64,000 bases of DNA from Polynucleobacter necessarius (GTDB lineage Bacteria > Pseudomonadota > Gammaproteobacteria > Burkholderiales > Burkholderiaceae): assembly GCF_900095185.1 (NCBI RefSeq), contig NZ_LT606948.1:1464509-1528508 (forward strand). The letters run 5' to 3'. Within the stretch, counting starts at the first letter, position 1. The number at the start of each line of letters is the position of its first letter. The notes below the pieces were generated by a model. That model was given only the letters and a program-made list of their open reading frames with translations. It did not search any database and was not told the origin of the DNA. The translations under genes and the position numbers were made by a program. Of the stretch, positions 19,546 through 31,996 are shown one piece after another.

Positions 19546-20313
19546 ATGTTGATTCAATTTTTCTTACGCTTGAAAGAGGCTAAGGTGCCTATTTCGGCAA
19601 GGAGTTTTTAATTCTTCTAGAGGCATTAAAATCAGTGGTCATCAACCCATCGATTAATGAGTTCTATCAACTCTCGCGTCTATCTTTAGTAAAAGATGAG
19701 CAACATTTTTGATCGCTTTGATCAAGTTTTTGGCTCTTATTTCCATGGTGCTGAACAAAGCATTGCCATCTCCCCAGATATAGCGCTCGATTGACTAGAG
19801 AAGAAATTACAGCACATTCTGACTGATGAGGAAAAGGCTGCACTTCAAAAGCTAGGCAGCCCTGATGCTTTGAAGAAGCGACTAGAAGAGCTCTTAAAAG
19901 AACAAAAGGCGTGGCATAGCGGTGGCAATAAATGGATTGGAGCTGGTGGCTCCTCGCTATTTGGACATAGCGGCTATCACCCAGAAGGTATTCGCATGGG
20001 TGGTGAAAACGCTGGCAATCGAAAACGGCCATTAAGGTTTGGGAAGCGCGTGAAGGTTCAACCCTTTAACTCGATCTCGATAAGACTATTCACTCTACCG
20101 CTGCCAATGCAGGCATGCTTGATCTTCAAATGCGGCCCGAACGCCACAACCAGGTGAAAATTTTACATCCTAATGGATGTGTGCGGCTCTATGGATGATC
20201 ATATAATTGATTTTTGTGGGGGATGCAACGATGTCTCCCTATGAAATTCTCAGCCCTTCTTGAGAGCGCGATGCGCCAACTTTTCAAGGAAGATTATCTT
20301 ATTCTCATATTCA
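19546..20313 (+). pseudogene. CoxE-like VWA-domain protein, broken
   Basis: Remnant of the VWA partner of MoxR ATPases. Begins MLIQFFLRLKEAKVPISAR. Blocks recognisable through several frames are FYQLSRLSLVKDEQH, FDRFDQVFGSYFHGAEQSIA, a TGA inside ALD-LEKKLQHILTDEE, FGHSGYHPEGIRMGGENAGN, and the MIDAS-type LMDVCGSMDDH (20170). Short pieces of the C-terminus follow (SPYEI, MRQLFKEDY). The MIDAS Gly is Cys. Non-functional. Confidence 0.85.
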
Positions 20314-20337
20314 CTTTTTATTTAACCGGATATCACC

Positions 20338-20796
20338 ATGAGCACAAATATCAGCGAACGCCTTAAAGCACTTGGCATTGATTTACCGCCTTCTGGAGCG
20401 CCTGCTGCCGCGTATGTCATGGCCGCTACTAGTGGCAATACCGTTTTTCTGTCTGGACATATTGCCAAACGTGATGGGAAACCATGGGTTGGAAAACTCG
20501 GCAAAGATATGGATACCGAAACGGGTAAAGCTGCTGCACGCTCTATCGCAATTGACTTAATTTCCGCACTGCAAAATCACCTAGGATCATTAGACAAAGT
20601 GAAACAGATTGTGAAAGTCATGGGTTTAGTGAATTCAACTGATAGCTATACGGAGCAACATTTGGTAGTCAATGGTTGCTCAGAGTTGTTGTTTGAAGTT
20701 TTTGGAGAAGTAGGTAAACATGCCCGGAGCGCATTCGGCGTAGCGCAAATACCACTTGGCGCCTGTGTTGAAATCGAATTAATTGCCAAGATTTAA
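20338..20796 (+). CDS. RidA/YjgF family protein
   Basis: An intact 152-residue protein of the YjgF/YER057c/UK114 family. The length and the sequences SGHIAKRDGKPWVGKLGKD and FGVAQIPLGACVEIELIAKI match the longer RidA-like subfamily rather than the 128-residue RidA itself. Family members hydrolyse reactive enamine/imine intermediates, but subfamilies differ and the substrate here is unknown. It is the only intact gene between the mutase cluster and parC. Its 3' end overlaps the end of the convergent nucleotidyltransferase remnant by four bases. Confidence 0.85.
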   Translation: MSTNISERLKALGIDLPPSGAPAAAYVMAATSGNTVFLSGHIAKRDGKPWVGKLGKDMDTETGKAAARSIAIDLISALQNHLGSLDKVKQIVKVMGLVNSTDSYTEQHLVVNGCSELLFEVFGEVGKHARSAFGVAQIPLGACVEIELIAKI

Positions 20797-21450
20797 TTTG
20801 ACTTGAGTGGATTGCCCCCATCAATCTGAAGAGACTGGATATCCGTAGGTGTATCAACATCCAACACATAGGCTTCATTATCTGTGGCAAATGATTTGAC
20901 TAGTTCTGGATGCAGAACTATATATTGTCTGCAAACCATTCCTGAAATCTGAAGAATCTGATTGATCACACTGCGCGAGAAGATCACTGGATTACCACGT
21001 TGACCATTCGCTATCGGTAGCACTATTTCCTCGCTTACAGTTCTCTGGTAGAACTGATCCAGCAAAGATTCAATTTCAGTAGCACCCACAAGAGGCTGAT
21101 CGCATAGAGCAATTCACAGTGCATCGTAGTCACCCTTGAGCGACTCTAATCCAAGACGCACAGATGAAGATTGGCCAAGCTCTGGATTTGAATTTCTGAT
21201 AAAAGTCATTGGTCTATGTGCGCACTGATTTATTAACTGAATTTCTTTTTCAACAGCATCAGAGTAAAAACCAGTCACCCCCAAGACCTCAACTGGATCA
21301 ATGCCTTGGATAGAGTGAATCAAACGCCTAACTAATGTATCTCCCGCTTTTCTTAAGATGACCGCCTAAGCGACTTCCCTCACCCGCAGCTAAGATCAAT
21401 ATCGCTAGACGCAAATTCCGATTTTTAAGGGAATCACTAGATAAAGTCAT
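20793..21450 (-). pseudogene. MocA/MobA-like nucleotidyltransferase, broken
   Basis: Remnant of a molybdenum-cofactor cytidylyltransferase-type protein. Starts MTLSSDSLKNRNLRLAILIL, with the nucleotide loop AAGEGSRLGG. A frame change near 21350 leads to AGDTLVRRLIHSIQGIDPVE. A TGA interrupts DAL-IALCDQPLVG at 21115. The C-terminus (GNPVIFSR, VLDVDTPTDIQSLQ) is typical. It is divergent from an xdhC remnant, which fits maturation of a molybdenum hydroxylase. Confidence 0.85.
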
Positions 21451-21480
21451 TATGATGAATTTGCTTGTTCTGATCTCGAC

Positions 21481-21977
21481 ATGCAAACGACATATGGCCC
21501 ACGATGGCGCATGGTGGTCATTGGTGCTGGCCAACTTTCACTCTATACCGCTGATTTTGCTCTGACTTCAAACTTTGAAGTGATTGTGATCGATCCGCGC
21601 GAAGAATATGCTGAATGGCTCAACCGCACGGATATTTTTTTCAAAAAGGGAATGCCTGATGACGTGCTGCTCGAGATTGGTGTTGATTCTCACACAGCTG
21701 TGTGACACTAACCCATGATCCCAAGCTCGATGATATGGCTCTAATGGAGACTCTAAAATCCCCAGCCTTTTATGTCGGTGCCCTTGTCAGCCGCAAGAAT
21801 ACACAGAAGCGTAAAGAGCGTTTACTAGATTTTGATGTTAGCCAAGAGCAAGTTGAGACACTACATGGACCCGTTGGTCTACATATCGGCGCCCTCACTC
21901 CACCAGAAATCGCAGTCTCGATTCTGGCAGCAGTAATTGCAGTTAAATACGGTATTGCTGTGCCAAAGAAAAATTAA
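21481..21977 (+). pseudogene. XdhC/CoxI family maturation protein, broken
   Basis: Only the C-terminal Rossmann domain remains: YGPRWRMVVIGAGQLSLYTA, then a one-base deletion at about 21701 (HTAV to LTHDPKLDDMAL), and SPAFYVGALVSRKNTQKR to the end. The family normally starts with an extra ~100-residue XdhC_CoxI domain, absent here. XdhC proteins insert sulfurated molybdenum cofactor into xanthine-dehydrogenase-type enzymes. No structural subunits remain in the window. Confidence 0.85.
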
Positions 21978-21982
21978 AGCAA

Positions 21983-24439
21983 TCAATTTGCTATTAACTT
22001 ACCGTCTTTGAGGCGCGGCTCAACAAAGTGGCCTTTGCGTGCTCGATTGCCCGCAAATGACTTTAAGGTTTTCGCATCTAAACTCAGCTCTGTTGGCTTA
22101 CCAGCGCGTCCAGCCCCTGAATAAATTGCCCCATCAGAACCTACGGCAATAGCGGAAGCCAGACACTCCTGATCGTCTAAGCCCATGAGAATAACGCCCT
22201 TACCACCGGTTGGTAAACGCTTGAGCTCATCCAACGGGAACACAAGTAACTTGGATGCTTCAGATAGACAGGCAACCTGTTTCATGCCAACTTTAACCTT
22301 AGAGGCGCCTAAAGGCGCATCGCCGAGAACCTTAGCATCAATACTGAGGAATGATTTACCGGCCTTATTACGCGTACTCATATCAGAGACATTAGCTAAG
22401 AAACCATAGCCAGCTCTGGTGGATAGCAATATCAAATCATCTGCTTGACCGGCATAGTAAGTAACCATTTGCGACCCGGCAGCCAAATTCACAAAGCTGG
22501 TTAATGGAGAGCCATCACCGCGCGCGCCCGGCAACTCACTAACAGGTACCGTGTAAACTCGACCATCACTGCCAAAGCCCTGGATGACATCAATGGTTCT
22601 GACTTCGAAGGTGTCATATAAAGCATCACCCGCCTTGAAACTAAATTGGGTAGGATCATGTTCATGACCTTGGCGAACGCGTACCCACCCTTTTTGCGAC
22701 ACGATCACCGTGACTGGTTCGTCAATCACTTTGGTCTCAGCCACAGCACGCTTACCCTCTTGAATCAAGGTGCGACGATCATCGCCGAAATCCTTCATGT
22801 CGGACTCAAGCTCTTTGATGATGCGTTTTCTTAAGACGGGGTCGCTTTGCAGCAAGCCCTCTAGATCGTCACGTTCCCCCTTCAGATCTTTAAGTTCTTG
22901 TTCAATTTTGATGCCCTCTAGGCGCGCTAACTGACGCAAGCGGATATCAAGAATATCCTCTGCTTGACGCTCACTGAGCTTGAACTCTTTAATGAAGTCA
23001 GCCTTCGGTTCATCGCTGTTACGAATAATCTTGATGACCTTATCAATATTGAGAAGAACAATTAAGCGCCCCTCCAAAAGGAGCATACGGTCTTGTACTT
23101 TGCCCAGGCGATGTTGAGTTCTGCGGGTTACAGTAGCAACCCTAAAAGCTATCCATTCAGTCAGAATATCTTTTAAGGCTTTTTGACGTGGACGATCGTC
23201 ATTACCAATCATCACCAAATTCATTGGCGCATTGGACTCTAGCGAAGTGTGTGCCAGCAATAAATTAACAAACTCATTAACATCAATATTTTTACTCTTA
23301 GGCTCAAATACCAAACGAACTGCAGCATCCTTACTAGATTCGTCACGAACACCATCCAAAACATTCAGAATGGTTGATTTGAGATTATTTTGTTCTGGCG
23401 TTAAGGTTTTTTTACCAACCTTTACCTTAGGGTTGGTGATTTCTTCAATTTCTTGTAACACACGCTGTGAAGAGGTTGCTGGGGGTAATTCATTCACCAC
23501 GATCTGCCACTGGCCACGTGCCAATTCTTCGACCGACCAACGAGCACGTACTTTAATGTTGCCGCGCCCTGCTTCATACATCTGCGTAATCTCTGCAGCA
23601 GAGGAAATAATCTGGCCGCCACCTGGATAGTCGGGACCAGGCATAATTTCTAAAAGCTCTGTTGTGCTCATTTTTGGCGACTTCATGAGTGCCACTGTAG
23701 CGCTAGCTACTTCACGTAAATTGTGTGAAGGAATCTCTGTCGCCATACCTACCGCAATACCCGATGCACCATTGAGCAAGACAAATGGAAGACGTGCAGG
23801 CAATAATTTGGGTTCTTGGAATGAGCCATCATAGTTCGGCGCAAAATCTACCGTGCCCTCATCAATCTCGCTCAAAAGCAAGCTGGCGATCTTGGTCAAT
23901 CGCGCCTCGGTATAGCGCATTGCAGCAGCACTATCACCATCGCGAGAACCAAAATTCCCCTGTCCATCAATCAGCGGATAGCGAAGCGAAAAGCTTTGCG
24001 CTAAGCGAACTAACGCATCATAAGCAGATTGGTCACCATGCGGGTGAAACTTACCAAGCACATCGCCCACGACGCGAGCACTCTTGACCGGCTTAGCATC
24101 AGCGCGCAAACCCATCTCGCTCATAGAAAACAAAATGCGGCGCTGTACCGGTTTCTGTCCATCGGATACGTCTGGGAGAGCACGTCCTTTCACCACACTA
24201 ATGGCGTAATCTAAATAGGCACGCTCTGCGTATACCGCTAAAGTAAGACTATCTTTACCATCTTCATTTAAGTCGATGGTCTTGGTATCAAGATTACCAG
24301 AACCGCCGCCGGAGGATGAAGCTAATATAGGCGCCTGATCGATCTCAACTTTTTCAATTTCCTTCACTTCAATGGGGCTAGAAAATAAATCTGCCTGCTC
24401 CACTGGAATATTTTTTCCAGGAGTCTTTTTAGTCGCCAT
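21983..24439 (-). CDS. parC: DNA topoisomerase IV subunit A
   Basis: An intact 818-residue type IIA topoisomerase subunit that decatenates daughter chromosomes with ParE. The breakage domain has the motif [10 protein letters not shown] with catalytic Tyr176 and the upstream [17 protein letters not shown]. About 60 low-complexity residues precede the usual start. The C-terminal half carries the beta-propeller. ParC rather than GyrA is chosen because it forms an operon with parE and has the shorter C-terminal domain. Its ATG overlaps the parE stop by one base (TAATG), so the two are coupled. Confidence 0.93.
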   Translation of the reverse strand: MATKKTPGKNIPVEQADLFSSPIEVKEIEKVEIDQAPILASSSGGGSGNLDTKTIDLNEDGKDSLTLAVYAERAYLDYAISVVKGRALPDVSDGQKPVQRRILFSMSEMGLRADAKPVKSARVVGDVLGKFHPHGDQSAYDALVRLAQSFSLRYPLIDGQGNFGSRDGDSAAAMRYTEARLTKIASLLLSEIDEGTVDFAPNYDGSFQEPKLLPARLPFVLLNGASGIAVGMATEIPSHNLREVASATVALMKSPKMSTTELLEIMPGPDYPGGGQIISSAAEITQMYEAGRGNIKVRARWSVEELARGQWQIVVNELPPATSSQRVLQEIEEITNPKVKVGKKTLTPEQNNLKSTILNVLDGVRDESSKDAAVRLVFEPKSKNIDVNEFVNLLLAHTSLESNAPMNLVMIGNDDRPRQKALKDILTEWIAFRVATVTRRTQHRLGKVQDRMLLLEGRLIVLLNIDKVIKIIRNSDEPKADFIKEFKLSERQAEDILDIRLRQLARLEGIKIEQELKDLKGERDDLEGLLQSDPVLRKRIIKELESDMKDFGDDRRTLIQEGKRAVAETKVIDEPVTVIVSQKGWVRVRQGHEHDPTQFSFKAGDALYDTFEVRTIDVIQGFGSDGRVYTVPVSELPGARGDGSPLTSFVNLAAGSQMVTYYAGQADDLILLSTRAGYGFLANVSDMSTRNKAGKSFLSIDAKVLGDAPLGASKVKVGMKQVACLSEASKLLVFPLDELKRLPTGGKGVILMGLDDQECLASAIAVGSDGAIYSGAGRAGKPTELSLDAKTLKSFAGNRARKGHFVEPRLKDGKLIAN

Positions 24440-26427
24440 TAGATATCTGCCTCAACTTCATTACCGCGTTCTTCAAGCCAATCACGTCGAGCGCTAGACT
24501 CTGATTTACCCATCAACATATCCATGGTTTTAAATGTCTCATCCTCGGTCCGTGTCCCCAGCATTACAGGTAGCAATCGGCGTGTATCAGGATTGAGAGT
24601 GGTATCCCAAAGCTGCTCGGCACTCATCTCTCCCAAGCCTTTAAAGCGAGAGATCTGCCATGCGGTTTCTTTTACGCCATCCTTACGAAGCTTATCTTCA
24701 ATTGCTTGCAACTCATTTGCATCCAGGGCATAAATCTTTTGTGCTGGTTTCTTGCCACGCGCAGGCGCATCCACTCTAAATAGCGGTGGTCGAGAAATAT
24801 GCACGTGACCGAACTCAATGAGTTTAGGGAAGTGTTTGTAGAACAGAGTTAATAACAAAACTTGAATATGAGCGCCATCAACGTCTGCATCCGAAAGAAT
24901 ACAAACCTTGCCGTAACGCAAATTCGATAAATCGGGGTTGTCATTAGGGCCATGGGGATCTATACCAATAGCTACTGCAATATCGTGGACCTCATTATTC
25001 GCAAATAAACGATCGCGTTCTGCTTCCCAAGTATTCAATACCTTGCCCCGCAAAGGCAAGATTGCTTGATATTCTTTGTTACGACCCATCTTCGCAGAAC
25101 CACCTGCGGAGTCACCTTCTACCAGGAAGATTTCATTCATGGCAATATCTTGGCTCTCGCAATCGGTCAGCTTGCCTGGTAAGACAGCTACTCCAGAAGA
25201 TTTTTTCTTCTCTACTTTTTGACCCGCGCGCGTACGCGCTTGAGCCTGCTTAATCACCAAGTCAGCTAATGTACGACCATAATCAACATGTTGGTTGAGC
25301 CAAAGCTCTAGGGCCGACTTCACATACCCTGAAATAAGGCGAACGGCATCACGAGAATTAAGGCGCTCTTTAATTTGACCCTGAAATTGAGGATCCAATA
25401 CTTTGGCAGATAAGATAAATGATGCTCGAGCAAAAACATCTTCAGGCATCAACTTCACGCCCTTAGGTCGCAATGCGTGCATTTCAATAAAACCTTTCAC
25501 CGCATTAAACAGACCCTCACGTAAACCACTTTCATGAGTTCCGCCAGCAGGTGTTGGAATTAAGTTCACATAACTTTCGCGTATTGGAGCACCATCTTCA
25601 GTCCAGCAAACCACCCAAGCAGCGCCCTCACCTTCGGCACATGAATCATCATCACCCACTCCAGTAGCATATTGCTCGACTTCAAATGGAGGAATGACTG
25701 CTGTGCCATGACCTGCTTGGGCAATGGCTTCATTTAAATAACCACGCAGACCTTGAGAGTACTGCCAATGCTGGGTATCACCCGTCTTCTCTTGAATGAG
25801 AGTGACTTTGATGCCTGGTAATAAGACTGCCTTAGAACGCAGTAAGCGGATGAGCTCAGGCATAGGGATTACAGAGCTATCAAAGTACTTGCCATCTGGC
25901 CATGCACGCACACGTGTGCCATGAGACTTATCTTCTTGTGTTGAAGCTACTGATTTGAGTTTCTCGATCACCTTGCCATCAGCAAAGGTTAATGTCGACA
26001 TTTGGCCATCACGCCAAACAGTTACTTCCAATCTTTTGGATAGTGCATTTGTTACGGAAACTCCAACACCATGCAAACCACCCGAGAAGGCATACGCACC
26101 ACCGGTACCTTTTTCAAATTTGCCGCCTGCATGCAATTGAGTAAATACAATCTCCACGACGGGTAATTTTTCAGTAGAATGCATCCCAACTGGAATACCG
26201 CGGCCATCATCTTCAACGCTCACGCTGCCATCGATATGCATCGTCACAATTATTTGCTTACCAAAGCCTCCCAAAGCCTCATCAGATGCGTTATCCAACA
26301 CCTCTTGAATAATGTGGAGAGGATTATCGGTGCGGGTGTACATTCCAGGCCGTTGACGGACTGGTTCGAGGCCTTTGAGGACCTGAATCGATGATTCACT
26401 GTATTCGGAAGTTTTACGGGTAGCCAT
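24439..26427 (-). CDS. parE: DNA topoisomerase IV subunit B
   Basis: An intact 662-residue ATPase subunit of topoisomerase IV. The GHKL ATP-binding motifs are present ([38 protein letters not shown]), as are the TOPRIM motifs ([23 protein letters not shown]). The C-terminus [17 protein letters not shown] is typical of ParE/GyrB. It leads the two-gene operon parE-parC. No frameshift in nearly 2 kb, which argues against poor sequence quality as the cause of the surrounding damage. Confidence 0.94.
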   Translation of the reverse strand: MATRKTSEYSESSIQVLKGLEPVRQRPGMYTRTDNPLHIIQEVLDNASDEALGGFGKQIIVTMHIDGSVSVEDDGRGIPVGMHSTEKLPVVEIVFTQLHAGGKFEKGTGGAYAFSGGLHGVGVSVTNALSKRLEVTVWRDGQMSTLTFADGKVIEKLKSVASTQEDKSHGTRVRAWPDGKYFDSSVIPMPELIRLLRSKAVLLPGIKVTLIQEKTGDTQHWQYSQGLRGYLNEAIAQAGHGTAVIPPFEVEQYATGVGDDDSCAEGEGAAWVVCWTEDGAPIRESYVNLIPTPAGGTHESGLREGLFNAVKGFIEMHALRPKGVKLMPEDVFARASFILSAKVLDPQFQGQIKERLNSRDAVRLISGYVKSALELWLNQHVDYGRTLADLVIKQAQARTRAGQKVEKKKSSGVAVLPGKLTDCESQDIAMNEIFLVEGDSAGGSAKMGRNKEYQAILPLRGKVLNTWEAERDRLFANNEVHDIAVAIGIDPHGPNDNPDLSNLRYGKVCILSDADVDGAHIQVLLLTLFYKHFPKLIEFGHVHISRPPLFRVDAPARGKKPAQKIYALDANELQAIEDKLRKDGVKETAWQISRFKGLGEMSAEQLWDTTLNPDTRRLLPVMLGTRTEDETFKTMDMLMGKSESSARRDWLEERGNEVEADI

Positions 26428-26506
26428 GCGCGCAAATTGTAGTCATGTCTGAGAGCTAGACTGAAATTTTCCGGAATGCCCCTGTCATCGATGCCAAAAT
26501 TGGGGT

Positions 26507-27234
26507 ATGGGAGCCTTAAGGCATATTCGTATATTAGACCTCAGCCGTGTACTACCATGTCCATGGTGTAAAAGTAGAGAGGCCTGATGTTGGAGATGAT
26601 ACCCGTTATTGTGGCCCTCCCCTTGCCAAAGATGCCAGCAGCAAAGACACTGATGAATCTGCTTACTTTATTTGCATCAACCGCAATAAGCGCTCAATCA
26701 CAGTGGATATCGCCAAGCCTGAAGGGCAAGATCGCATTCGCAAACTAGCAGCCGAATTAGATGTTGTTATTGAGAACTACAAAGTCGGTGACTTAGCTAA
26801 ATACGGCCTGGATTATGAGAGTCTCCAAAAAGTTAAGTCTGATTTGATTGACTGTGCAATTACTGGTTTTAGTCAATCTGGCCCCTATGCACGCAAAGAC
26901 CAGGATAGACTTCATGATTCAGGGCATGGGTGGCTTCATGAGTGTGACTGGTGAAGCCCATGACCTTGAAGGAACCAGCCCGCAAAAATCAGGCGTTGCA
27001 ATCGCTGACATTTGTACTGGTATGTATGCCAGTACTGCTATCTTGGCTGCGATCGTACATCGTGACCACACTGGCGAAGGTCAATATATTGATATGTCTT
27101 TACTAGATACGGAGATAGCTATGATAGCCAATGTATCAAGTGCCTACCTGACTTCCGGAGCAATTCCTAAACGTTGGGGTAACGCGTCTGCAATTATCGT
27201 GCCCTATCAAACCTTTCCAACAGGAGTCATCTAA
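26507..27234 (+). pseudogene. CaiB/BaiF-type CoA-transferase, broken and truncated
   Basis: Remnant of a class III CoA-transferase. MGALRHIRILDLSRVLPCPW is followed by loss of about ten codons and a frame change to KVERPDVGDDTRYCGPP. The middle is open (SITVDIAKPEGQDRIRKLAA, DLIDCAITGFSQSGPYA), then a frame change near 26900 leads to FMIQGMGGFMSVTGE. The frame ends at PYQTFPTGVI, so about 150 C-terminal residues are missing. The substrate is unknown. Confidence 0.85.
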
Positions 27235-27239
27235 ATACC

Positions 27240-27620
27240 ATGACTACTCAATCTTCCACAACAGGATTGACAGTTCATCAGGCCCTGATCTACGGAGGAC
27301 TCATGGTCACCATATCCATGGGAATTCGTCATGGCTTTGGACTCTTTAATTTCCCCATTACTTCTGCTAATGGCCGGGGCCGCGAAACCTTTGCATTGAC
27401 AATTGCGTTATAGAACCTCATCTGGGGTGCAGTACAGCCGATTACAGGGACATTAGCCGATCGTTTTGTCGCATTCAAAATTATGGTCGCTGGTGGCTTA
27501 CTCTATGTACTCGGTCTTGCTAGCATGGCAATTTCAAGCGATGTTATAGCGTGGTCTACGGCATTCTCGGTTGAGACCACGAATTCTCTTCTATTTAAAA
27601 TCCCGTTAACATACTTTTAG
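27240..27620 (+). pseudogene. MFS transporter N-terminal remnant
   Basis: Starts MTTQSSTTGLTVHQALIYGG right after the CoA-transferase remnant. Membrane segments one to three of a major facilitator are visible (TISMGIRHGFGLFNFPIT, WGAVQPITGTLADRF, KIMVAGGLLYVLGLASMAIS). A TAG interrupts TIAL-NLIWG, and the rest of the protein, nine or so helices, is gone. The substrate cannot be inferred. Confidence 0.75.
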
Positions 27621-27632
27621 TCACACATCAAA

Positions 27633-27707
27633 CTCGCCGTAGCACAATGGATAGTGCACATGCCTCCTAAGCGTGGGATACAGGTTCGATTCCTGTCGGC
27701 GGGACCA
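27633..27707 (+). tRNA. tRNA-Arg (anticodon CCT)
   Basis: A complete cloverleaf: acceptor CTCGCCG pairs with CGGCGGG (one U-G pair), the D arm is GCAC/GTGC, the anticodon stem CATGC/GCGTG encloses the loop CTCCTAA (anticodon CCT, reads AGG), and the T arm is CAGG TTCGATT CCTG. The CCA is encoded. The terminal CCA is also the first three bases of the large inverted repeat that follows. Confidence 0.95.
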
Positions 27708-27761
27708 TAATTTCTACATACTTATCCACAGGCATTGTGGATAAGTATGTAGAAATTATGG
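27705..27761. repeat. 26-bp perfect inverted repeat with two DnaA-box sequences
   Basis: Two perfect 26-bp arms (27705-27730 and 27736-27761) flank a 5-nt spacer, ggcat. Each arm ends in TTATCCACA / TGTGGATAA (27722-27730 and 27736-27744), identical to the consensus DnaA box, so two boxes face each other across 5 bp. The left arm begins within the tRNA CCA. No T-run follows, so it is not a standard terminator. The stretch from 27762 to 27931 shows no gene I can support. Confidence 0.85.
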
Positions 27762-27931
27762 TAAGTCACGGATTTGTATAGGCTGACCTAGCTTGCCTAA
27801 AATGTGTGCAAAATGGTTTACAAGGATTTCAATAATGATTAACAAATTTTCCTACTTTCTCTAGCTAAATTTGTGTTAATAGAACCCTAGAATAGGAGCA
27901 TATCAGGTGATATCCCCTTACACTAAAAGCC

Positions 27932-28738
27932 ATGAATAGCCTTTCAACCATTACGCTTGCTGCTCTCGAGGGTATGCAGCAAAATACGGCACGTTCTGCT
28001 CCAGCGGATTTTTTACCAATTTACCTATCACGCGGTTTGCTTGGCGAACAACTGATTTGCCATCTCAGCCCAGGATTTTTACCCTACTTGCAAGAGTCTT
28101 TACAAAAGCAACCTATTCCTTAGTGCAGTTGGGCGCAACAAACTAACGATTCAAATAGCTAAACCAAACGAGTTATCCGTTTCGCTTTTTCAATTAGCCG
28201 ATCGTATGCGCTGAGGCGGATTTATACCCGGATGGCGCAATGAAGACTGTGATTGGCTTGATCAAAATGGGCACAAGTACTTTCGTATGGAGCGAGCAGC
28301 TTTTTTAGAGCCTTTGGTTTTAGGGGTATGGCTATACCCAGAGCAACACTATTTGGCTTGGTAGGCGCAGTGAAACGAAGTCTACTGATCCCGGTAAATT
28401 AGATAACTTAGCAGCTGGTGGTATTATTTACGATGAAACACCTTGGGTCTGTGCACGCCGCGAACTTTGAGCGGAAGCTGGTGTACCCGAGCAACTTGAA
28501 CCCGCATGGCGCATGCGCATGCGGAGACCAATCTCAGGCCGAGGCTTTGATGATGAGCAGCTGTACATCTACGACCTAGAGCTGGCGGATAACTTGATCC
28601 CCACCAACATCATGATGGGGAAGTCAGCGGTTTTATTGAAATAAGCCTCCTCCCAGAGGAGGCAGCCCGTATTTTGGCTGATGAATTTACTTCTGATGCC
28701 GCATTTGTATCAGACCGACACCCGGTTTCGTCCATCTA
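27932..28738 (+). pseudogene. DUF4743/NUDIX hydrolase, broken
   Basis: Remnant of a NUDIX protein of the type found beside thiamine genes (Tnr3-like). The N-terminal DUF4743 part reads MNSLSTITLAALEGMQQNTA to YLQESLQKQPIP. After several frame changes the NUDIX box is recognisable: AAGGIIYDETPWVCARREL followed by a TGA and AEAGVPE. The C-terminal part includes RRPISGRGFDDEQLYIYDLE. The location immediately before thiC supports a thiamine-related role. Confidence 0.8.
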
Positions 28739-28745
28739 AAACAAC

Positions 28746-29782
<1,037 letters not shown>

Positions 29783-29829
29783 GCTAACGTTTTTAGCAAA
29801 CAGAAAATAGATCAAGACGCCAAGCGCGA

Positions 29830-30963
29830 GTTTCACCAATCGTAAGTACGCAATTGTTGGCGGCGGCCTCATGGGTCGCCTGCTTGCGCTTTCGCTTGCT
29901 AAAGGTGAAGCACATGTCGAGATATTTGATAAAGGCGGTCCTGAGGGGTAAGGCTGCTGCCCGCCGTATCGTTGCTGCGATGCTCGCCCCTCTAGCAGAG
30001 TCAACCATTACCGAGGATTCTGTTGTCAGGTTGGGTTGATATAGCTTGCCGCGTTAGCATGAAATCATCAATGAAATCAGTACCCCCGTGTATTTTCAGC
30101 AAAATGGCACTCTGATTCTTTGGCACCGACAAGATTCTAGTGAAGCGGAACGCTTTGCTGCTCAGTTGGAGAAGAACTGTCGCCTCCATACCGATTTAAG
30201 TGCACCACAAAAATTAGGTCATGATGATTTACTTTTGCTAGAACCCAGCGTTGCTGATCGTTTCAACCAGGGTTTATATTTACCCAACGAAGGACAATTG
30301 GATCATCGCCAATTATTAGATGCTCTGGTAATTGAGTTCGAAATTACCAAGGTTGATTGCCACTGGCATACCGAGATCGAACCATCGAATGTACGTCAGC
30401 AGAAAACCTATACAGGAGTAATTGACTCCGTGGAACAGGTGCTAAGGGGCTATGGACGGCCGGTAATACATCCAATACGGCTCCCGTGGCGTCCGCGCGC
30501 GGTGAGGTCATCCGCTTGTATGCGCCTGAAATGAAATTACGCCGTTCTACTCGCCTGATACATCTCCGCTACCGGATATATATATTGCACCAAAAGAGGA
30601 TGATGTTTATGTTGTCGGAGCCGCTAAAATTGAATCGGAAAATTTTTCGACAATGCGTGTGCGCTCTGCAATGGAGCTTTTGAGTGCCATCTATACCGTT
30701 CATAGTGATTTTACTGAAGCGCGCATTCTACACAATGTCGTCCTACTTTAAAAAATAATCTTCCCGAAATACGGATGAAGAAAGACAAAGACCTGCCAGG
30801 TTTGATCATGATCAATGGCCTGTATCGCCATGGTTTTATGATTGCGCCAGCAGTGCTTGATTGCGCATTACAGGTTTTAGATCATGGCATTAGTAAGACT
30901 GCATTTGAGCTGAGCTTGAGCATTATTCAAGATAATCACCTGAGCGAGGAATTATGCGTGTAG
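29830..30963 (+). pseudogene. thiO: Glycine oxidase ThiO, broken
   Basis: Remnant of the FAD enzyme that supplies dehydroglycine for the thiazole ring. The FAD loop AIVGGGLMGRLLALSLAKG is present, then frame changes. The middle reads GLYLPNEGQLDHRQLLDAL and the C-terminal part VRSAMELLSAIYTVHSDFTE and GLIMINGLYRHGFMIAPA. Its stop (30961) lies ten bases past the thiS start, so the two were coupled. Confidence 0.85.
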
Positions 30964-31151
30964 TTGTCAATCAGGTGCCTTATGAATTACCTAGCAATAG
31001 CATGATTAGCGATGCACTAAGCTTAATAGATGCAAAACCACCTTATGCCGTTGCAGTCAACCTTAATTTTGTGCCGAAGACTAAACATGGTGAGTTTGTA
31101 TTAAAAGAAAATAATCAAGCTGAAGTGATCGCACCGGTTACTGGCGGCTAA
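30954..31151 (+). CDS. thiS: Sulfur carrier protein ThiS
   Basis: An intact 65-residue ubiquitin-like sulfur carrier. It starts MRVVVNQVPYELPSNSMISD and ends with the essential Gly-Gly (APVTGG), whose C-terminus is adenylated by ThiF and thiocarboxylated. It overlaps thiO upstream and shares TAATG with thiG downstream. It is the only open gene of the thi operon. With thiG and thiO broken it has no pathway to serve, so survival probably reflects its short length. Confidence 0.88.
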   Translation: MRVVVNQVPYELPSNSMISDALSLIDAKPPYAVAVNLNFVPKTKHGEFVLKENNQAEVIAPVTGG

Positions 31152-31941
31152 TGAAGAATCGTGCTGATACGCTTGTCCTTTATGGCGAGAGCTTTAAAAA
31201 CCGCCTACTATTGGGAACATCACGCTACCCATCCCCCACAAATTTTAGAGGATTCGGTCCAAGTATCTAATACTACCATGATTACCGTAAGCTTACGTCG
31301 TTAGGGTACTCCAACAACCGAAGCGCATAGTGGCTTCTGGGATTTGCTAAAGAAAATGGCTGTACCTGTTCTTCACAATCCTGCTGGTTGTCATAGCCCG
31401 CAGGAAGTAATTACTACTGCACAAGTTTTTGAAACCAATTGGATTAAGCTTGAACTCATTGGTGACGATTACACATTACAACACGATGTCTTGCGTTTAG
31501 TACAAACTGCTGAATCCTTAATCAAGGATGGCTTTAAAGTATTGCCGTATTGCACTGAAGATTTGATATTGTACCAACGACTCGTCGATGTAGGGTGTCA
31601 GGCGGTCATGCCCTGGGCTGCTCCAATTGGAACTGGTCAGGGCCCTTTAAATCCATATGCTATGAAACTCTTGCGCGATCGCCTTAAGTACCGGTGTTAG
31701 TTGTGATGCGGGTCTAGGGCTACCCATCACACGCTTGTACTTTGATGGCATGGGGCTTTTTGATGGCGTACTACTCAATACCGCGGGTGCATTAGCTAAC
31801 GATCCTGTAGTGATGGCTACGGCGTTCGCAATGGCGGTAGATGCTGGCCGTTCAGCCTATTTATCTGGTGCTATGAAACCTCAAAAGTCTGCTCAAGCCA
31901 GCACCCCTTTAGTGGATACTCCGTTTTGGCACCAATCGTAA
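31151..31941 (+). pseudogene. thiG: Thiazole synthase ThiG, broken
   Basis: Remnant of the TIM-barrel thiazole synthase. The start LVLYGESFKNRLLLGTSRYP is followed by frame changes and an internal stop (31230-31320). The next block is open (FETNWIKLELIGDD with the Schiff-base Lys, YCTEDLILYQRLVDVGCQAV, MPWAAPIGTGQG). A further lesion near 31690-31740 damages the VDAGLG region, and GVLLNTAGALANDPVVMATA follows to the end. Confidence 0.88.
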
Positions 31942-31996
31942 TTACACCAAGTGCAGCACACTTCGTGAATCCATAGGGACTGAGTACACCAATTTA

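Noticed and set aside
21983..26427. Several 60-130 codon plus-strand frames
   Set aside because: Shadows of parC and parE, with no start signals or family resemblance.
27780..28745. TPP riboswitch expected before the thi operon
   Set aside because: I looked for the CTGAGA and ACCTGA-type core blocks and did not see them in order.
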